Below, piece after piece: positions 9,179 to 17,508 of a stretch of 64,000 nt of DNA. Source of the DNA: an uncultured Spartobacteria bacterium (GTDB taxonomy: Bacteria; Verrucomicrobiota; Verrucomicrobiia; Chthoniobacterales; Chthoniobacteraceae); contig CAIRYQ010000044.1 in NCBI GenBank assembly GCA_903882875.1, positions 26,192 through 90,191 on the forward strand. Reading direction: 5' to 3'. The translations under genes were made by a program, and so were the position numbers. The stretch's first letter is position 1. The number at the start of each line of letters is the position of its first letter. The notes under the pieces were generated by a model, which did no database searches, was not told the origin of the DNA, and saw only the letters and a program-made list of their open reading frames with translations.

Positions 9179-9580
9179 ATGAAGACAACCTACGGATTTT
9201 CTCGCCGCGGCCCGGATCGGGTGGCGGAGGAGCTCGCCTCAGTGCTTTCCAAGAAGACGCCCTTTGAATTCAAGGCGCTCTTTGACATCGTCCACACGAA
9301 CCTCCGCGCGAAGAACGCGGCATCCGGCGGCGAGGAAATGCTCCGGCTGCGCCTTTACGAGAAACTCCAGAATTTCGTGCAGGCCGGCTTTGCAAAAAAG
9401 ACCGGCAAGGAATACCGCGGCGTGCCGAAGGGCCTCGAGACCTTCCTCTCGACGGCTGCGGATCTGAACGCAAAGTTCGCCGCAGGCACGCACAGCCGCC
9501 CGCCCGTGATTCCAGTGATCCCCGTGGCTCCTGTTGTTGCAAAGCCCAAGGCCAAGCGCGCGGCCGCCGGTTCGCTCTGA
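9179..9580 (+). CDS. Hypothetical protein, basic C-terminus
   Basis: A 133-residue protein that I do not recognise. The N-terminal half is mixed alpha with many charged residues and looks like a small folded domain. The last 30 residues are Pro/Val- then Lys/Ala-rich (PPVIPVIPVAP, then KPKAKRAAA), like disordered basic tails of nucleic-acid-associated proteins. The frame is open 23 codons further upstream from a TTG, but ATG 9179 is preferred. It is divergent from the DUF1549/1553 gene, with 168 bp between, which presumably holds both promoters. Confidence 0.6.
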   Translation: MKTTYGFSRRGPDRVAEELASVLSKKTPFEFKALFDIVHTNLRAKNAASGGEEMLRLRLYEKLQNFVQAGFAKKTGKEYRGVPKGLETFLSTAADLNAKFAAGTHSRPPVIPVIPVAPVVAKPKAKRAAAGSL

Positions 9581-9672
9581 GCTGAAAATCTCCGAAGTCG
9601 GAAAATCGGACGCCCGGCTCGGACGCCGCGGTGCTTGCCAATTTACCCGCGTGCCGGTTTCGTGCCGCGCGA

Positions 9673-10857
9673 ATGCTCGGGCAGACCATCTATCACTGGT
9701 TCATCGTCGGATCGCTGCTGCTGATCCTCGCGAACATTCTCGCAAACCTCCGCGTGTTCGAGGGTCTGCGGCCCGCGGAGCCGCCGGAAAATCCGCCGCC
9801 CGTCTCCATCCTCGTGCCGGCGCGCAATGAGGAGCGGAGCATCGGGGAGTGCGTCGGATCGCTGCTCCGGCAGGATTATCCGAACTGCGAGGTCATCGTG
9901 CTGGACGATCATTCCGGTGACGCAACCGGCACGATCGTCGGGCAAATTTTTGCAGACGCGATCAAGGCGCGTCCAAATCTCGTCGTGCGTCTCATGCGCG
10001 GCGAGCCGTTGCCGGAAGGATGGACGGGAAAAAACTGGGCCTGCCACCAGCTCTCTCAGGCGGCGCGCGGGGAGTTCCTCTTTTTTACTGATGCCGACAC
10101 GGCTCACGCACCCGGCACGGTGAGCGCCGCGGTGGGCTACGCGCTGAAAAATCGCGCGGGCCTCGTCTCCGCATGGCCGCGGCTGCTGACGATCACGCCT
10201 GGCGAAAAACTGATCGTCCCGGTCATCGTGCTCATCGGCCTTTCATTCTGCCCGCTCTGGCTGCAGCGGTGGATTCAGATGAAACCGGAACGCGCCGCAG
10301 GACGCGACGTACGCGGCCTCGGTGTCGCGAACGGGCAGTTCATGTTTTTTTCGCGCCGGACATACGCGCGCATCGGCGGACACGAAGCGGTGCGTGCGCA
10401 TGTCGTCGAAGATGTCACGCTCGGCCGCGAAGTCGCCGCGCTGATGCCCGAGGGCGAGCGGCTCTTCAACTGCGAGGCGCTCGGGTTTTCCACGGTTCGG
10501 ATGTACCGCTCGTTCGCGGAAACGTGGGAAGGCTTCACAAAAAACATGCGTGCGGTCTTCGACGATCGCGGGATGACTTTCTGGCTCTTCGGCTGCTTTC
10601 AGGCCGCGTGTTTTTTCTGGCCGTTCGTCGCGATCTTTTTCGCGCCATCCTCGCTGCGCTGGGTGATCGGAATGCAGATCGCGCTCATCTTCCTCATTCG
10701 ATTCCTGCTCGCAGCCCGCTTCCGCACGAGCTGGCTCGGTGCGCTGCTGCATCCGCTCGGTGTGCTGCTGCTGATGCTCATCGGTCTGAACAGTTGGCGG
10801 CTCTCGCACGGTCGCGGCGTGGTGTGGAAGGGGCGCACCTACAAGCCGGAGATCTGA
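9673..10857 (+). CDS. Membrane-bound family 2 glycosyltransferase (HpnB/CrtQ-like)
   Basis: A 394-residue protein with an N-terminal membrane helix (about 8-26), a GT-A domain and C-terminal membrane helices. GT motifs are SILVPARNEE, VIVLDDHSGD, the GWTGKNWACHQ segment typical of hopanoid/carotenoid-associated glycosyltransferases, FFTDADT (DxD metal site), and a late VVEDVTLGRE. At least three hydrophobic helices follow residue 300. This architecture resembles HpnB and CrtQ-type enzymes that glycosylate polyterpenoid lipids. No hopanoid or carotenoid genes are in the window, so the acceptor is uncertain. An in-frame start 14 codons upstream (9631) is possible. panD follows 54 bp downstream. 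Confidence 0.85.
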   Translation: MLGQTIYHWFIVGSLLLILANILANLRVFEGLRPAEPPENPPPVSILVPARNEERSIGECVGSLLRQDYPNCEVIVLDDHSGDATGTIVGQIFADAIKARPNLVVRLMRGEPLPEGWTGKNWACHQLSQAARGEFLFFTDADTAHAPGTVSAAVGYALKNRAGLVSAWPRLLTITPGEKLIVPVIVLIGLSFCPLWLQRWIQMKPERAAGRDVRGLGVANGQFMFFSRRTYARIGGHEAVRAHVVEDVTLGREVAALMPEGERLFNCEALGFSTVRMYRSFAETWEGFTKNMRAVFDDRGMTFWLFGCFQAACFFWPFVAIFFAPSSLRWVIGMQIALIFLIRFLLAARFRTSWLGALLHPLGVLLLMLIGLNSWRLSHGRGVVWKGRTYKPEI

Positions 10858-10911
10858 ACGGCGTGGCGGCGGCCCTTGCAATTTCCGCCGTTTCCACCCA
10901 TCATGCCCGCG

Positions 10912-11304
10912 ATGCAGTTGACCTTGCTGAAATCAAAACTCCACCGCGCGACCGTCACCGGAGCGAGCGTGGACTACACGGGAAGCATGACGATCTCCGA
11001 GGATCTCGCGGAGGCCGTGGGGCTGCTCCGCTACGAGCGCATCCTCGTGAGCAACATGGCGAACGGCGCACGATTCGAGACCTACGTGATCTACGGGCCG
11101 CGCGGCACGGGTGTCATCGAGTTGAATGGCGCGACGGCGCACCTCGGCGCAGTCGGCGACCGGCTCACAATCATGAATTTCGCACAGATGACCGCGGAGG
11201 AGGCCGCGCATCACCGGCCCCGCGTGGCCGTCCTCGACGAATCGAACAACATCGTGCGCTGCGAGGCGGGCGTGCTGTCGCGTTTCGAGGAGATGTTCGC
11301 CTGA
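10912..11304 (+). CDS. panD: Aspartate 1-decarboxylase
   Basis: A 130-residue pyruvoyl enzyme that decarboxylates L-aspartate to beta-alanine for pantothenate and CoA synthesis. The self-processing site is intact: DYTGSM places the cleaved Gly24-Ser25 bond exactly where it is in the E. coli enzyme. MQLTLLKSKLHRATVT at the start and the YGPRGTGVIELNGA loop are family signatures. ATG 10912 is chosen because the upstream in-frame Met 12 codons earlier gives a Pro-rich non-homologous leader. It needs no other pan gene next to it. Confidence 0.96.
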   Translation: MQLTLLKSKLHRATVTGASVDYTGSMTISEDLAEAVGLLRYERILVSNMANGARFETYVIYGPRGTGVIELNGATAHLGAVGDRLTIMNFAQMTAEEAAHHRPRVAVLDESNNIVRCEAGVLSRFEEMFA

Positions 11305-11342
11305 GTCGCGGGTGTGCGGCGGCGGCTCCGAGGATTTTTGAA

Positions 11343-11837
11343 ATGAAAGAATTCCTGCTCCATCCGTTTGCGCTCGGCTTCTACGTCGGCGCGCTCCTTT
11401 TCCTCGTCTGCTACTACCACCTCTTCCGGCTCAAGCTGGAGCACCGGCGCTACCGCCGGATGCTCAGCGACAAGATGGATCTCGAGGCCTCCGCAGTGTC
11501 GAAGCAGAAGGCCGAACTCGATGCGCTGCGCAAGGAGAATGAAAATCTGCGCGTCAAAGTCCAGGGCCTCAACATGCAGCCGGAACAGAAGCTCTCCCGC
11601 GATCTCGAGATTTTCGCCCGCGCCGAGAAAAAGATGACCGTGGCCGCGCCGGGTTTCGCGGGATCGTGGGAGCAGGCGAAGCAGGCCGCGCATCAGGAAC
11701 TCGCCGAGGAGGAAGCTGGCAGGTCCGCGCCGCGGAAATTTTTCCAGCGATTCTTCGGCGGCGCCGTGCAGGAGCAGCCTCCGTCGCTCGCTCAGTCGTC
11801 CGATGCGCCAAAGCAGTCCGCGCAGGCTGGCGGCTAG
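11343..11837 (+). CDS. Single-TM coiled-coil protein, unknown function
   Basis: A 164-residue protein that I do not recognise by family. One membrane helix (about 8-27, PFALGFYVGALLFLVCYYHL) is followed by a basic stretch and a coiled coil (about 45-85, with KQKAELDALRKENENLRVKV). The C-terminal tail is Ala/Gln/Pro-rich and probably disordered. The topology suggests a membrane-anchored cytoplasmic scaffold. A GAGG sequence about 12 nt before the ATG may be its ribosome-binding site. It starts 38 bp after panD and may be cotranscribed with it. Confidence 0.65.
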   Translation: MKEFLLHPFALGFYVGALLFLVCYYHLFRLKLEHRRYRRMLSDKMDLEASAVSKQKAELDALRKENENLRVKVQGLNMQPEQKLSRDLEIFARAEKKMTVAAPGFAGSWEQAKQAAHQELAEEEAGRSAPRKFFQRFFGGAVQEQPPSLAQSSDAPKQSAQAGG

Positions 11838-11850
11838 CGGGGCGTCTTTC

Positions 11851-12663
11851 CTACTTCGCGAAAAACGGGTTGTTCTTCTGCTCCTCGCCGACGCTTGTGA
11901 GCGGCCCGTGGCCGGGGCAGATGACGGTGTTTGCGGGCAGCGTGAGGATTTGCTCGACGTTGTTCTTGATCGCGTCGGCGTAGCTGATGTTTCCGCCGCC
12001 CATGCTGCCGGCGAAAATCGAATCGCCGACAATCGCCACAGGCCGCGCAAGGCCGGTGACGACATACGTGATGCCGCCGGGGCAATGTCCCCACGTCGGG
12101 CGGCTCTCTACTTTCAGCCCGCCAAGCTGCCACGTCTTCCCCGGTGCGAAACTCGTCGCGCCCTCGACGGGTTCCTTCTCGCCGGTCCACGCGGGCACGC
12201 CGGTTTTTTCCCGCAGGCGATCCAGATCGAAGATGTGATCACCGTGCGTGTGCGTGATGAAAATGAAACGCAGCGTGAGTTTCTTCGCCGCAATCGTCGC
12301 GAGCATCGGGCCGACATCCGTGCCCGTGTCGAATATCGCCGCGTCGCGCGTGGCGGGATCCCACACGAGGTAGGCATTCACGGTCATGTCCTCGTAAACG
12401 GTGTTGCACTGCTCCAGCCCTTCGAGCGTCACGTCCGAGGGCGCGTAGCGCTTTTGCGCGACGGCTGTGAGTGCGCGCGCATTCAGCCCGAGCACCGGTG
12501 CGATTTTCTCCGCGACCGCCGCGTTGAATTCGCCGCCGCGCAGCGCCTGCAATTCCGCGAGCGTCACGCCCGCGCGCTGCGCGACCGCCGCCTCGTCGAG
12601 CTTCTGCCCGCGGATGGGTTTGCCGATGATGTCCGTGAAAGTGTCTTCGAGAGGAATGCTCAT
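11851..12663 (-). CDS. HTH-metallo-beta-lactamase fold hydrolase fusion
   Basis: A 270-residue protein. Residues about 22-65 form an XRE-like helix-turn-helix (AAVAQRAGVTLAELQALRGG). The remaining residues are a glyoxalase-II-like metallo-hydrolase domain with H-T-H-G-D-H at 138-143 (the HxHxDH dinuclear zinc site), a further metal His in TWGHCPGG, GDSIFAG and CPGHGPLTS. The hydrolase may act on thioesters or persulfides, as GloB and ETHE1 do. The N-terminal HTH is unusual for that class and suggests self-regulation or a structural reuse of the fold. The gene is divergent from larE, with 84 bp between. Its much longer open frame upstream is antisense to larE and is not coding. Confidence 0.82.
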   Translation of the reverse strand: MSIPLEDTFTDIIGKPIRGQKLDEAAVAQRAGVTLAELQALRGGEFNAAVAEKIAPVLGLNARALTAVAQKRYAPSDVTLEGLEQCNTVYEDMTVNAYLVWDPATRDAAIFDTGTDVGPMLATIAAKKLTLRFIFITHTHGDHIFDLDRLREKTGVPAWTGEKEPVEGATSFAPGKTWQLGGLKVESRPTWGHCPGGITYVVTGLARPVAIVGDSIFAGSMGGGNISYADAIKNNVEQILTLPANTVICPGHGPLTSVGEEQKNNPFFAK

Positions 12664-12747
12664 GCGCGGAGTAAAAGTGAGCGGCGTGCGCGTTGTCCAG
12701 AACGCTCGCGATGCGCTGGCGAAACTCCGGTTGCCCGCGGTGAGAAA

Positions 12748-13593
12748 ATGGGCGCTAATGTCCGCATGGACACAGCGACAGCGACCACTGCGAATCCCGC
12801 GATTGCGAAACGCGCGCGGCTGCACGAACTGCTCCGCGAGCATTCGCCGCTCGTCATCGCGTACAGCGGCGGCGTGGACAGCGCCTTCCTGCTCGCGGAG
12901 GCACGCCGCGAACTCGGCGACCGCGTGCTCGGAGTGATCGCCGACAGTCCGAGCCTGCCACGGCAGTCGCTGGCCGAGGCGGTCGCCCTCGCGCGGGCAA
13001 TCGGCGCACCGGTCGAGGTGGTGAAGACGCAGGAACTCGACAATCCCGACTACGCCGCGAACCCGCCGAACCGCTGCTATTTTTGCAAGGCGGAACTTTT
13101 CCAGACGCTCGATGCGCTCGCACGTTCGCGCGGCTACCCGGCGATTGCGTACGGGGAAAATTCCGATGATATGCAGCACGAGCGCCCCGGTCGCGCCGCC
13201 GCCGCGGAATTCCACATCCTCGCCCCGCTGCGCGATGCCGGACTCACAAAGGCGGAGATCCGCCAGCTCTCCCGCGACATCGGCCTGCCGACTGCCGATG
13301 CGCCCGCGCAGCCGTGTCTCAGCTCGCGCATTCCGTGGGGCACGCCGGTGACGACGGACGCGCTCGCGATGGTCGAGCGCGCGGAGGAGCATATCCGGGA
13401 TCTCGGTTTCCGGGTCTTCCGCGTGCGGCATGTCGTTAAGCACAGCACACCGCCAAGTGCGCTCGTGCAGATTGCGCCGGTCGAACTTCCGCTTGCCGAT
13501 CCGGTCTTGGCGGAGATCGAGCGAGGCATCCGCGAGGCAGGCTACGCATCCGTGGAGATCGATCCTGCCGGGTATCGCGGGCCGTCGGCGTAG
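12748..13593 (+). CDS. larE: ATP-dependent sacrificial sulfur transferase LarE
   Basis: A 281-residue PP-loop ATPase. The pyrophosphatase loop SGGVDS lies near residue 40. Family motifs NRCYFCKAELF and QPCLSSRIPWG follow; the Cys in PCLSSR corresponds to the cysteine that LarE sacrifices when it thiolates the nicotinate-derived precursor of the nickel-pincer cofactor of lactate racemase. ATG 12748 is chosen because GGTGAG lies a few bases upstream; ATG 12766 is an alternative. No larA, larB or larC is in the window, so the gene is an orphan here. Confidence 0.88.
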   Translation: MGANVRMDTATATTANPAIAKRARLHELLREHSPLVIAYSGGVDSAFLLAEARRELGDRVLGVIADSPSLPRQSLAEAVALARAIGAPVEVVKTQELDNPDYAANPPNRCYFCKAELFQTLDALARSRGYPAIAYGENSDDMQHERPGRAAAAEFHILAPLRDAGLTKAEIRQLSRDIGLPTADAPAQPCLSSRIPWGTPVTTDALAMVERAEEHIRDLGFRVFRVRHVVKHSTPPSALVQIAPVELPLADPVLAEIERGIREAGYASVEIDPAGYRGPSA

Positions 13594-13606
13594 TCGCGAA
13601 GCTCGC

Positions 13607-14539
13607 CTACTTTGCCGGACGCATCCACCGGGCGATCTTTTCCGCAGCGGTGAAGCCGAGCAATGAATGAAACAGCCGGTAACTGAACGGCGCTGCCGGG
13701 CCTGCGAGACGGATGAGGCCCTTCGCCTTGCGTTCAGCGTGGTAGGCTGCGGCGCCAGCGAGATCGTGATTCGCAAAAGTGCGCGCCATTTCAAAACACG
13801 CGCGACCGAGTTCCCGGCGATGAATTTCGGTGAGCAGTTTTTTTTTGGCGAGGTGTGTGAGCAGCGTGTCGAAGAGCCCGGTGCGGATGCGGATGACGAG
13901 CAGCGGATCCTTTCTGCACAGCGTCTGCTCGCTCCAGATGCGATAGACCGCGCCGGGTGTGGGCGTGAATTGGAAACGCAGCCCGGCTACGAGTGCGCGG
14001 AGGTAGAGTTCGTGCTCCTGGCAGCACGGCTGGCCCTCTTTCCATCCGCCGATGCGTGCAAGCGCCTCGTGCCGCCAGAGGCAGCCGCCCGTCTGCGGGA
14101 TGTGCCAGCGGATCCATTGCGTGAAAATGTCCGCGTCGGGACTGCTCTCACTCACGGTGCGGCTCGATGAATCGTCGTTCCATGTCTCGATCCACACGGA
14201 GCTGTAGAGCACGTCGGCATCGCTTCCGCCGTTTGCTTCGCGGAGCTGTGTGCTCACCTTCATGGGTTCGAGATAGTCGTCCGCGTCGAGATATTGCACC
14301 CACTCGCCGGCGGCATTTTGAAGGACGAGATTGCGTGCGTGGTTTGCTCCGCTGCGTCCGCCTTCGATCACCTTCACGCGTTCTCCAAAATTTTTCGCGA
14401 TGCCGACCGAGCCGTCCGTCGAACCGTCGTCCACCACGATCACTTCGGCTTCCACGTCGCGCTGATCGAGCGCGCTTTGGATGGCCTGCGCGATCCATCG
14501 TTCGGCGTTGAAGCACGGGATGCCGACGGTGATTTTCAT
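13607..14539 (-). CDS. Family 2 glycosyltransferase
   Basis: A 310-residue GT-A enzyme of the EpsE/rfb type. Motifs are TVGIPCFNAERWI, VIVVDDGSTDGS, GANHARNLVLQNAAGEWV and YLDADDYLEP (DxD), followed by a Trp-rich acceptor region. It adds a sugar from a nucleotide donor during polysaccharide assembly at the cytoplasmic face. Its ATG overlaps the stop of asnB (ATGA), so it is translationally coupled and last in the minus-strand polysaccharide operon. A longer in-frame upstream extension is antisense or overlapping sequence and was rejected. Confidence 0.9.
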   Translation of the reverse strand: MKITVGIPCFNAERWIAQAIQSALDQRDVEAEVIVVDDGSTDGSVGIAKNFGERVKVIEGGRSGANHARNLVLQNAAGEWVQYLDADDYLEPMKVSTQLREANGGSDADVLYSSVWIETWNDDSSSRTVSESSPDADIFTQWIRWHIPQTGGCLWRHEALARIGGWKEGQPCCQEHELYLRALVAGLRFQFTPTPGAVYRIWSEQTLCRKDPLLVIRIRTGLFDTLLTHLAKKKLLTEIHRRELGRACFEMARTFANHDLAGAAAYHAERKAKGLIRLAGPAAPFSYRLFHSLLGFTAAEKIARWMRPAK

Positions 14540-16413
14540 TTCAGGATCGTGCGCCGCCAGACTTCGTAGAGCCACAGCGAGTAAAATGTGCGCCCGCCGT
14601 CCCAGCGTCCCGCGACGGTGTCCTCCCACGCGGTGGTGAGCAGTGTGCGGTCGAGCTGTTCGCACACTGCGGAATTTGCCGCGAAGATTTCATCGCGCAC
14701 GCGGTCGTGCAGCGGCCCTGCAAACCATTTTGCGAGCGGGACGGGGAAGCCGAGCTTTGGGCGGTTCATCGGCTCGTTGAGTTTTCGCGCGAGGACTTTT
14801 CGCAGGATGAATTTTCCCGGCCCGCCCGGCGGAAGCTTGAGCGATGACGGGATGCGCGCCGCGACCTTTGCGACCTCGGTGTCGAGGATCGGTGTGCGCA
14901 GCTCGATGCTCGCACCCATGCTCATTTTGTCCGCCTTTTGCAACAGCGACTCGGCGAGCTGCCAGCGGATGTCGAAGCACAGCAGCTCGCTGAGGCGGTC
15001 GCGCTGCGGCTCGAACACATCCGAACCGTGAATGGCCACGAGGCCGTGCAAATCGGCAAGCTGCGCCGGCGTGAATCCACGCGGGTGAGTCACATCGCCG
15101 GGAAAACCCTCCAACCGCAACTGCGCGATCTCTGAGCGCACCTGGCTGTTTGCTCGCCATTTCATTCGACTCCAACGCGACTCACTCGCAAAATTTCCCG
15201 GAGGAAAAAGCCAGCGCCAGCGCCGCAGCCGCTCGGTGCGTTCCATCGTCGCGAGCATCCCCGCGTAGCGGTGCTCGTAGCCGCCGAAAAGTTCGTCGCT
15301 GCCCTCGCCGCTGAGCAGAACTTTCACATGGTTGCGCGCGAGTTCGCAGACCTTCAGCACGGCGAACGCGGCGGGATCTCCGACGGGCTCGTCGAGGTGC
15401 CATGCGATGCGCTCAATGTTGTCGGCGAGATCGGCTGCGGAAAGTTCGAGTTCGTGGTGCTTCGATCCGATCTCCTTCGCCGTTGCGGCCGCGCCCGCCT
15501 GTTCGGAATCTCCTGCGCCAAAGCCGACGGTGAACGTCTGCATTTTTCCGTCCTGCAATTCCTGCGCGTACGCGGAGACGACCCGCGAATCGAGCCCGCT
15601 GCTGAGCAGGACTCCGACGGGCACGTCCGCGCGCAAATGCACGCGCACGCTTTCCTTCAGTGCGGCGTCGAGCGCCGCGGCAGCTTCGTCCGCATCGGTG
15701 AGATCAGGGTCATGCGAAAGGTCGTAGTGCCAGCGACTGATGGCGACGGCGTGGCCGGGATCGTCGAGCTGCACATGCAGTCGGGCACCCGGCTGGAGCT
15801 TCCAGATTTTTGCGAAATGGGTCTGCCCGTCGCCGAGCGAAGTCGGCAGCGAAAGCCACGCGGCGTAGGTGAGAAAAGCGTCAGGCCGCAGATCGCGGTT
15901 CACCCACGGCAGGGCGAGAAGGCATTTCAGCTCGCTGGCAAAAGCGAAGCGTCCGTCAGTTTGCGTCCAGTAGAGCGGCTTCTGGCCGAAGTGATCGCGC
16001 GCGAGCAGCAGCGTGCGCTTGCGATTGTCGAGGATGCAAAAGGCGAACATCCCGCGCAGGCGCTCCGTCATTTTGACATCGGCTTCCTCGTAAAGATGCA
16101 CGAGCACCTCGGTGTCCGAGTGCGTGCGGAAGACGTGGCCTTTCGTTTCGAGTTCACGGCGCAGCTCGACGTAGTTGTAGATCTCGCCGTTGAAGATGAC
16201 GGCGACGGTGCGGTCCTCGTTCCAGATCGGCTGCGTGCCGCCTTCGAGATCAATGATCGAAAGCCGGCGCATCCCGATGGCGAGGCCATCCGAATTTGAA
16301 ACATGAGTGCCTTCGCCATCCGGGCCGCGGTGGACGATGCGGGCGAGCATCCGCCCGAGCGCGCCGCCGGGGTCGGGCTCCGAACGATCAATGATGCCTG
16401 CGATGCCGCACAT
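14536..16413 (-). CDS. asnB: Asparagine synthase (glutamine-hydrolysing) family amidotransferase
   Basis: A 625-residue class-II amidotransferase. Cys2 of MCGIAGI is the glutaminase nucleophile; RRLSIIDLEGG, NGEIYNYVELR and the S-S-G-L-D-S ATP pyrophosphatase loop (VGVLLSSGLDS) are all present, with GEGSDELFGGY downstream. AsnB paralogues inside polysaccharide loci usually amidate a sugar acid or an attached amino acid rather than make bulk asparagine. The position between glycosyltransferases favours such a role here. Separate involvement in the NRPS-PKS product is possible but less likely because of the operon layout. The gene is full length with no damaged motif. Confidence 0.92.
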   Translation of the reverse strand: MCGIAGIIDRSEPDPGGALGRMLARIVHRGPDGEGTHVSNSDGLAIGMRRLSIIDLEGGTQPIWNEDRTVAVIFNGEIYNYVELRRELETKGHVFRTHSDTEVLVHLYEEADVKMTERLRGMFAFCILDNRKRTLLLARDHFGQKPLYWTQTDGRFAFASELKCLLALPWVNRDLRPDAFLTYAAWLSLPTSLGDGQTHFAKIWKLQPGARLHVQLDDPGHAVAISRWHYDLSHDPDLTDADEAAAALDAALKESVRVHLRADVPVGVLLSSGLDSRVVSAYAQELQDGKMQTFTVGFGAGDSEQAGAAATAKEIGSKHHELELSAADLADNIERIAWHLDEPVGDPAAFAVLKVCELARNHVKVLLSGEGSDELFGGYEHRYAGMLATMERTERLRRWRWLFPPGNFASESRWSRMKWRANSQVRSEIAQLRLEGFPGDVTHPRGFTPAQLADLHGLVAIHGSDVFEPQRDRLSELLCFDIRWQLAESLLQKADKMSMGASIELRTPILDTEVAKVAARIPSSLKLPPGGPGKFILRKVLARKLNEPMNRPKLGFPVPLAKWFAGPLHDRVRDEIFAANSAVCEQLDRTLLTTAWEDTVAGRWDGGRTFYSLWLYEVWRRTILK

Positions 16414-16461
16414 GGGAATGGTGAAGGTGTTGGGCCAACGTAGCGGGGTGCGTGCCAGCGA

Positions 16462-17508
16462 TCAGTTTGCGAGCGCGGCGCGGTAGCCGTCGGAGGTGAG
16501 CTGGGCGACGCGATCCCAGGTGCAGTCTGCACGCCATTTTGCCGCGGCTGCGAAATCGGGCGCGGTGCGGAATGCGGCTTCGAGCTTTGCCGCGAAGTCC
16601 GAGTCGAGCCGCTCGAACCGGTGGACGAATGGCGAGGGCTCGTCGAGTGCGACGGTGTCAAGGCGCACCGGCAGGAGCATTGGCAGGCCGAGGGAACGCG
16701 CGAGGTTTGCCGCGCCGGAGGTGAAGATTTGGCGGTAGTTGAAAATCGTCGCGTCCGAGGCGCAGAGCCAGAGCTTGAGCTGGGCGTCGTCGAGCCAGCC
16801 GAATTTTGTGACGATGTTTGGCGCATCCGCGGTGAGCTGTTCGATGTGCATGCGATATTCGGCGGTGTGCGGCTTGCCGATGATCGCGAGCGTGGCATCC
16901 GGTTTCGCCTGCTTCCACCACGCGATGATTTCCTCCTGGCCCTTGTAGGGCTCGACTGCGCCGAAGACGATCGCGAGTCGTCCGCATTTTAGACCGAGCG
17001 CCGCGCGTGCCTCTGCGGATGAAACGGGCGGGCCGAGGGTGACGGAGAGATCGCCGTGCGGGATGATACGGATTTTTTCCGGCGAAAGCCCGAACGTCTC
17101 GACGAGGCGCACCTTTGCGATCTCCGAGTGTGCGAAGACGACGCCCGCAGAGCGAAGGGCCGCGCGTGCGTTGCGAAACTCGAACGATTTTCCGGCGCGA
17201 TTGTGCGCGTGGAGATTGTGTGCGGTGACGGCGAGCGCGCGGCCGCGCACCGCACCGGCGAGATCGAATGGAAAACGAAAACGGCGGAACCAGTCCCAGG
17301 CGTCGCCCTTTGCCGGGTAGTAGGCCTCCGGCCAGTGCAGGTGCAGGATGTCGCAGCGCCGCGCGGAGAGCAGGCGGCGGAGCGGAAAGATGCGCTTGTA
17401 GTCGGAAAGGAATGCAACGTTCACGCCGTGCGGCGGGAGCGATTCGGCCAGCAGCCGCTGGTACGGCACGCCGTTCCGCCAGTCGGGTGCGAAGACGGAT
17501 TCGATCAT
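16462..17508 (-). CDS. Family 4-like (GT-B) glycosyltransferase
   Basis: A 348-residue glycosyltransferase. The N-terminal half has the short beta strands and the HLHWPEAYY/AHNLHAHN segments seen in GT4-like enzymes that process undecaprenyl-linked sugars. The C-terminal half has IVFGAVEPYKGQEEII, a variant of the retaining GT-B hinge motif, then LAIIGKPH and TSGAANLARSLGLPML in place of the usual E-x7-E helix. The start is coupled to the upstream gene by an ATGA overlap (17505-17508). Donor and acceptor sugars are unknown. Confidence 0.85.
   Translation of the reverse strand: MIESVFAPDWRNGVPYQRLLAESLPPHGVNVAFLSDYKRIFPLRRLLSARRCDILHLHWPEAYYPAKGDAWDWFRRFRFPFDLAGAVRGRALAVTAHNLHAHNRAGKSFEFRNARAALRSAGVVFAHSEIAKVRLVETFGLSPEKIRIIPHGDLSVTLGPPVSSAEARAALGLKCGRLAIVFGAVEPYKGQEEIIAWWKQAKPDATLAIIGKPHTAEYRMHIEQLTADAPNIVTKFGWLDDAQLKLWLCASDATIFNYRQIFTSGAANLARSLGLPMLLPVRLDTVALDEPSPFVHRFERLDSDFAAKLEAAFRTAPDFAAAAKWRADCTWDRVAQLTSDGYRAALAN

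Noticed and set aside
14536..16413. AsnB as part of the NRPS-PKS pathway
   Set aside because: It lies about 6 kb away beyond the exporter and is 4-bp coupled to a glycosyltransferase, which favours a glycan role.
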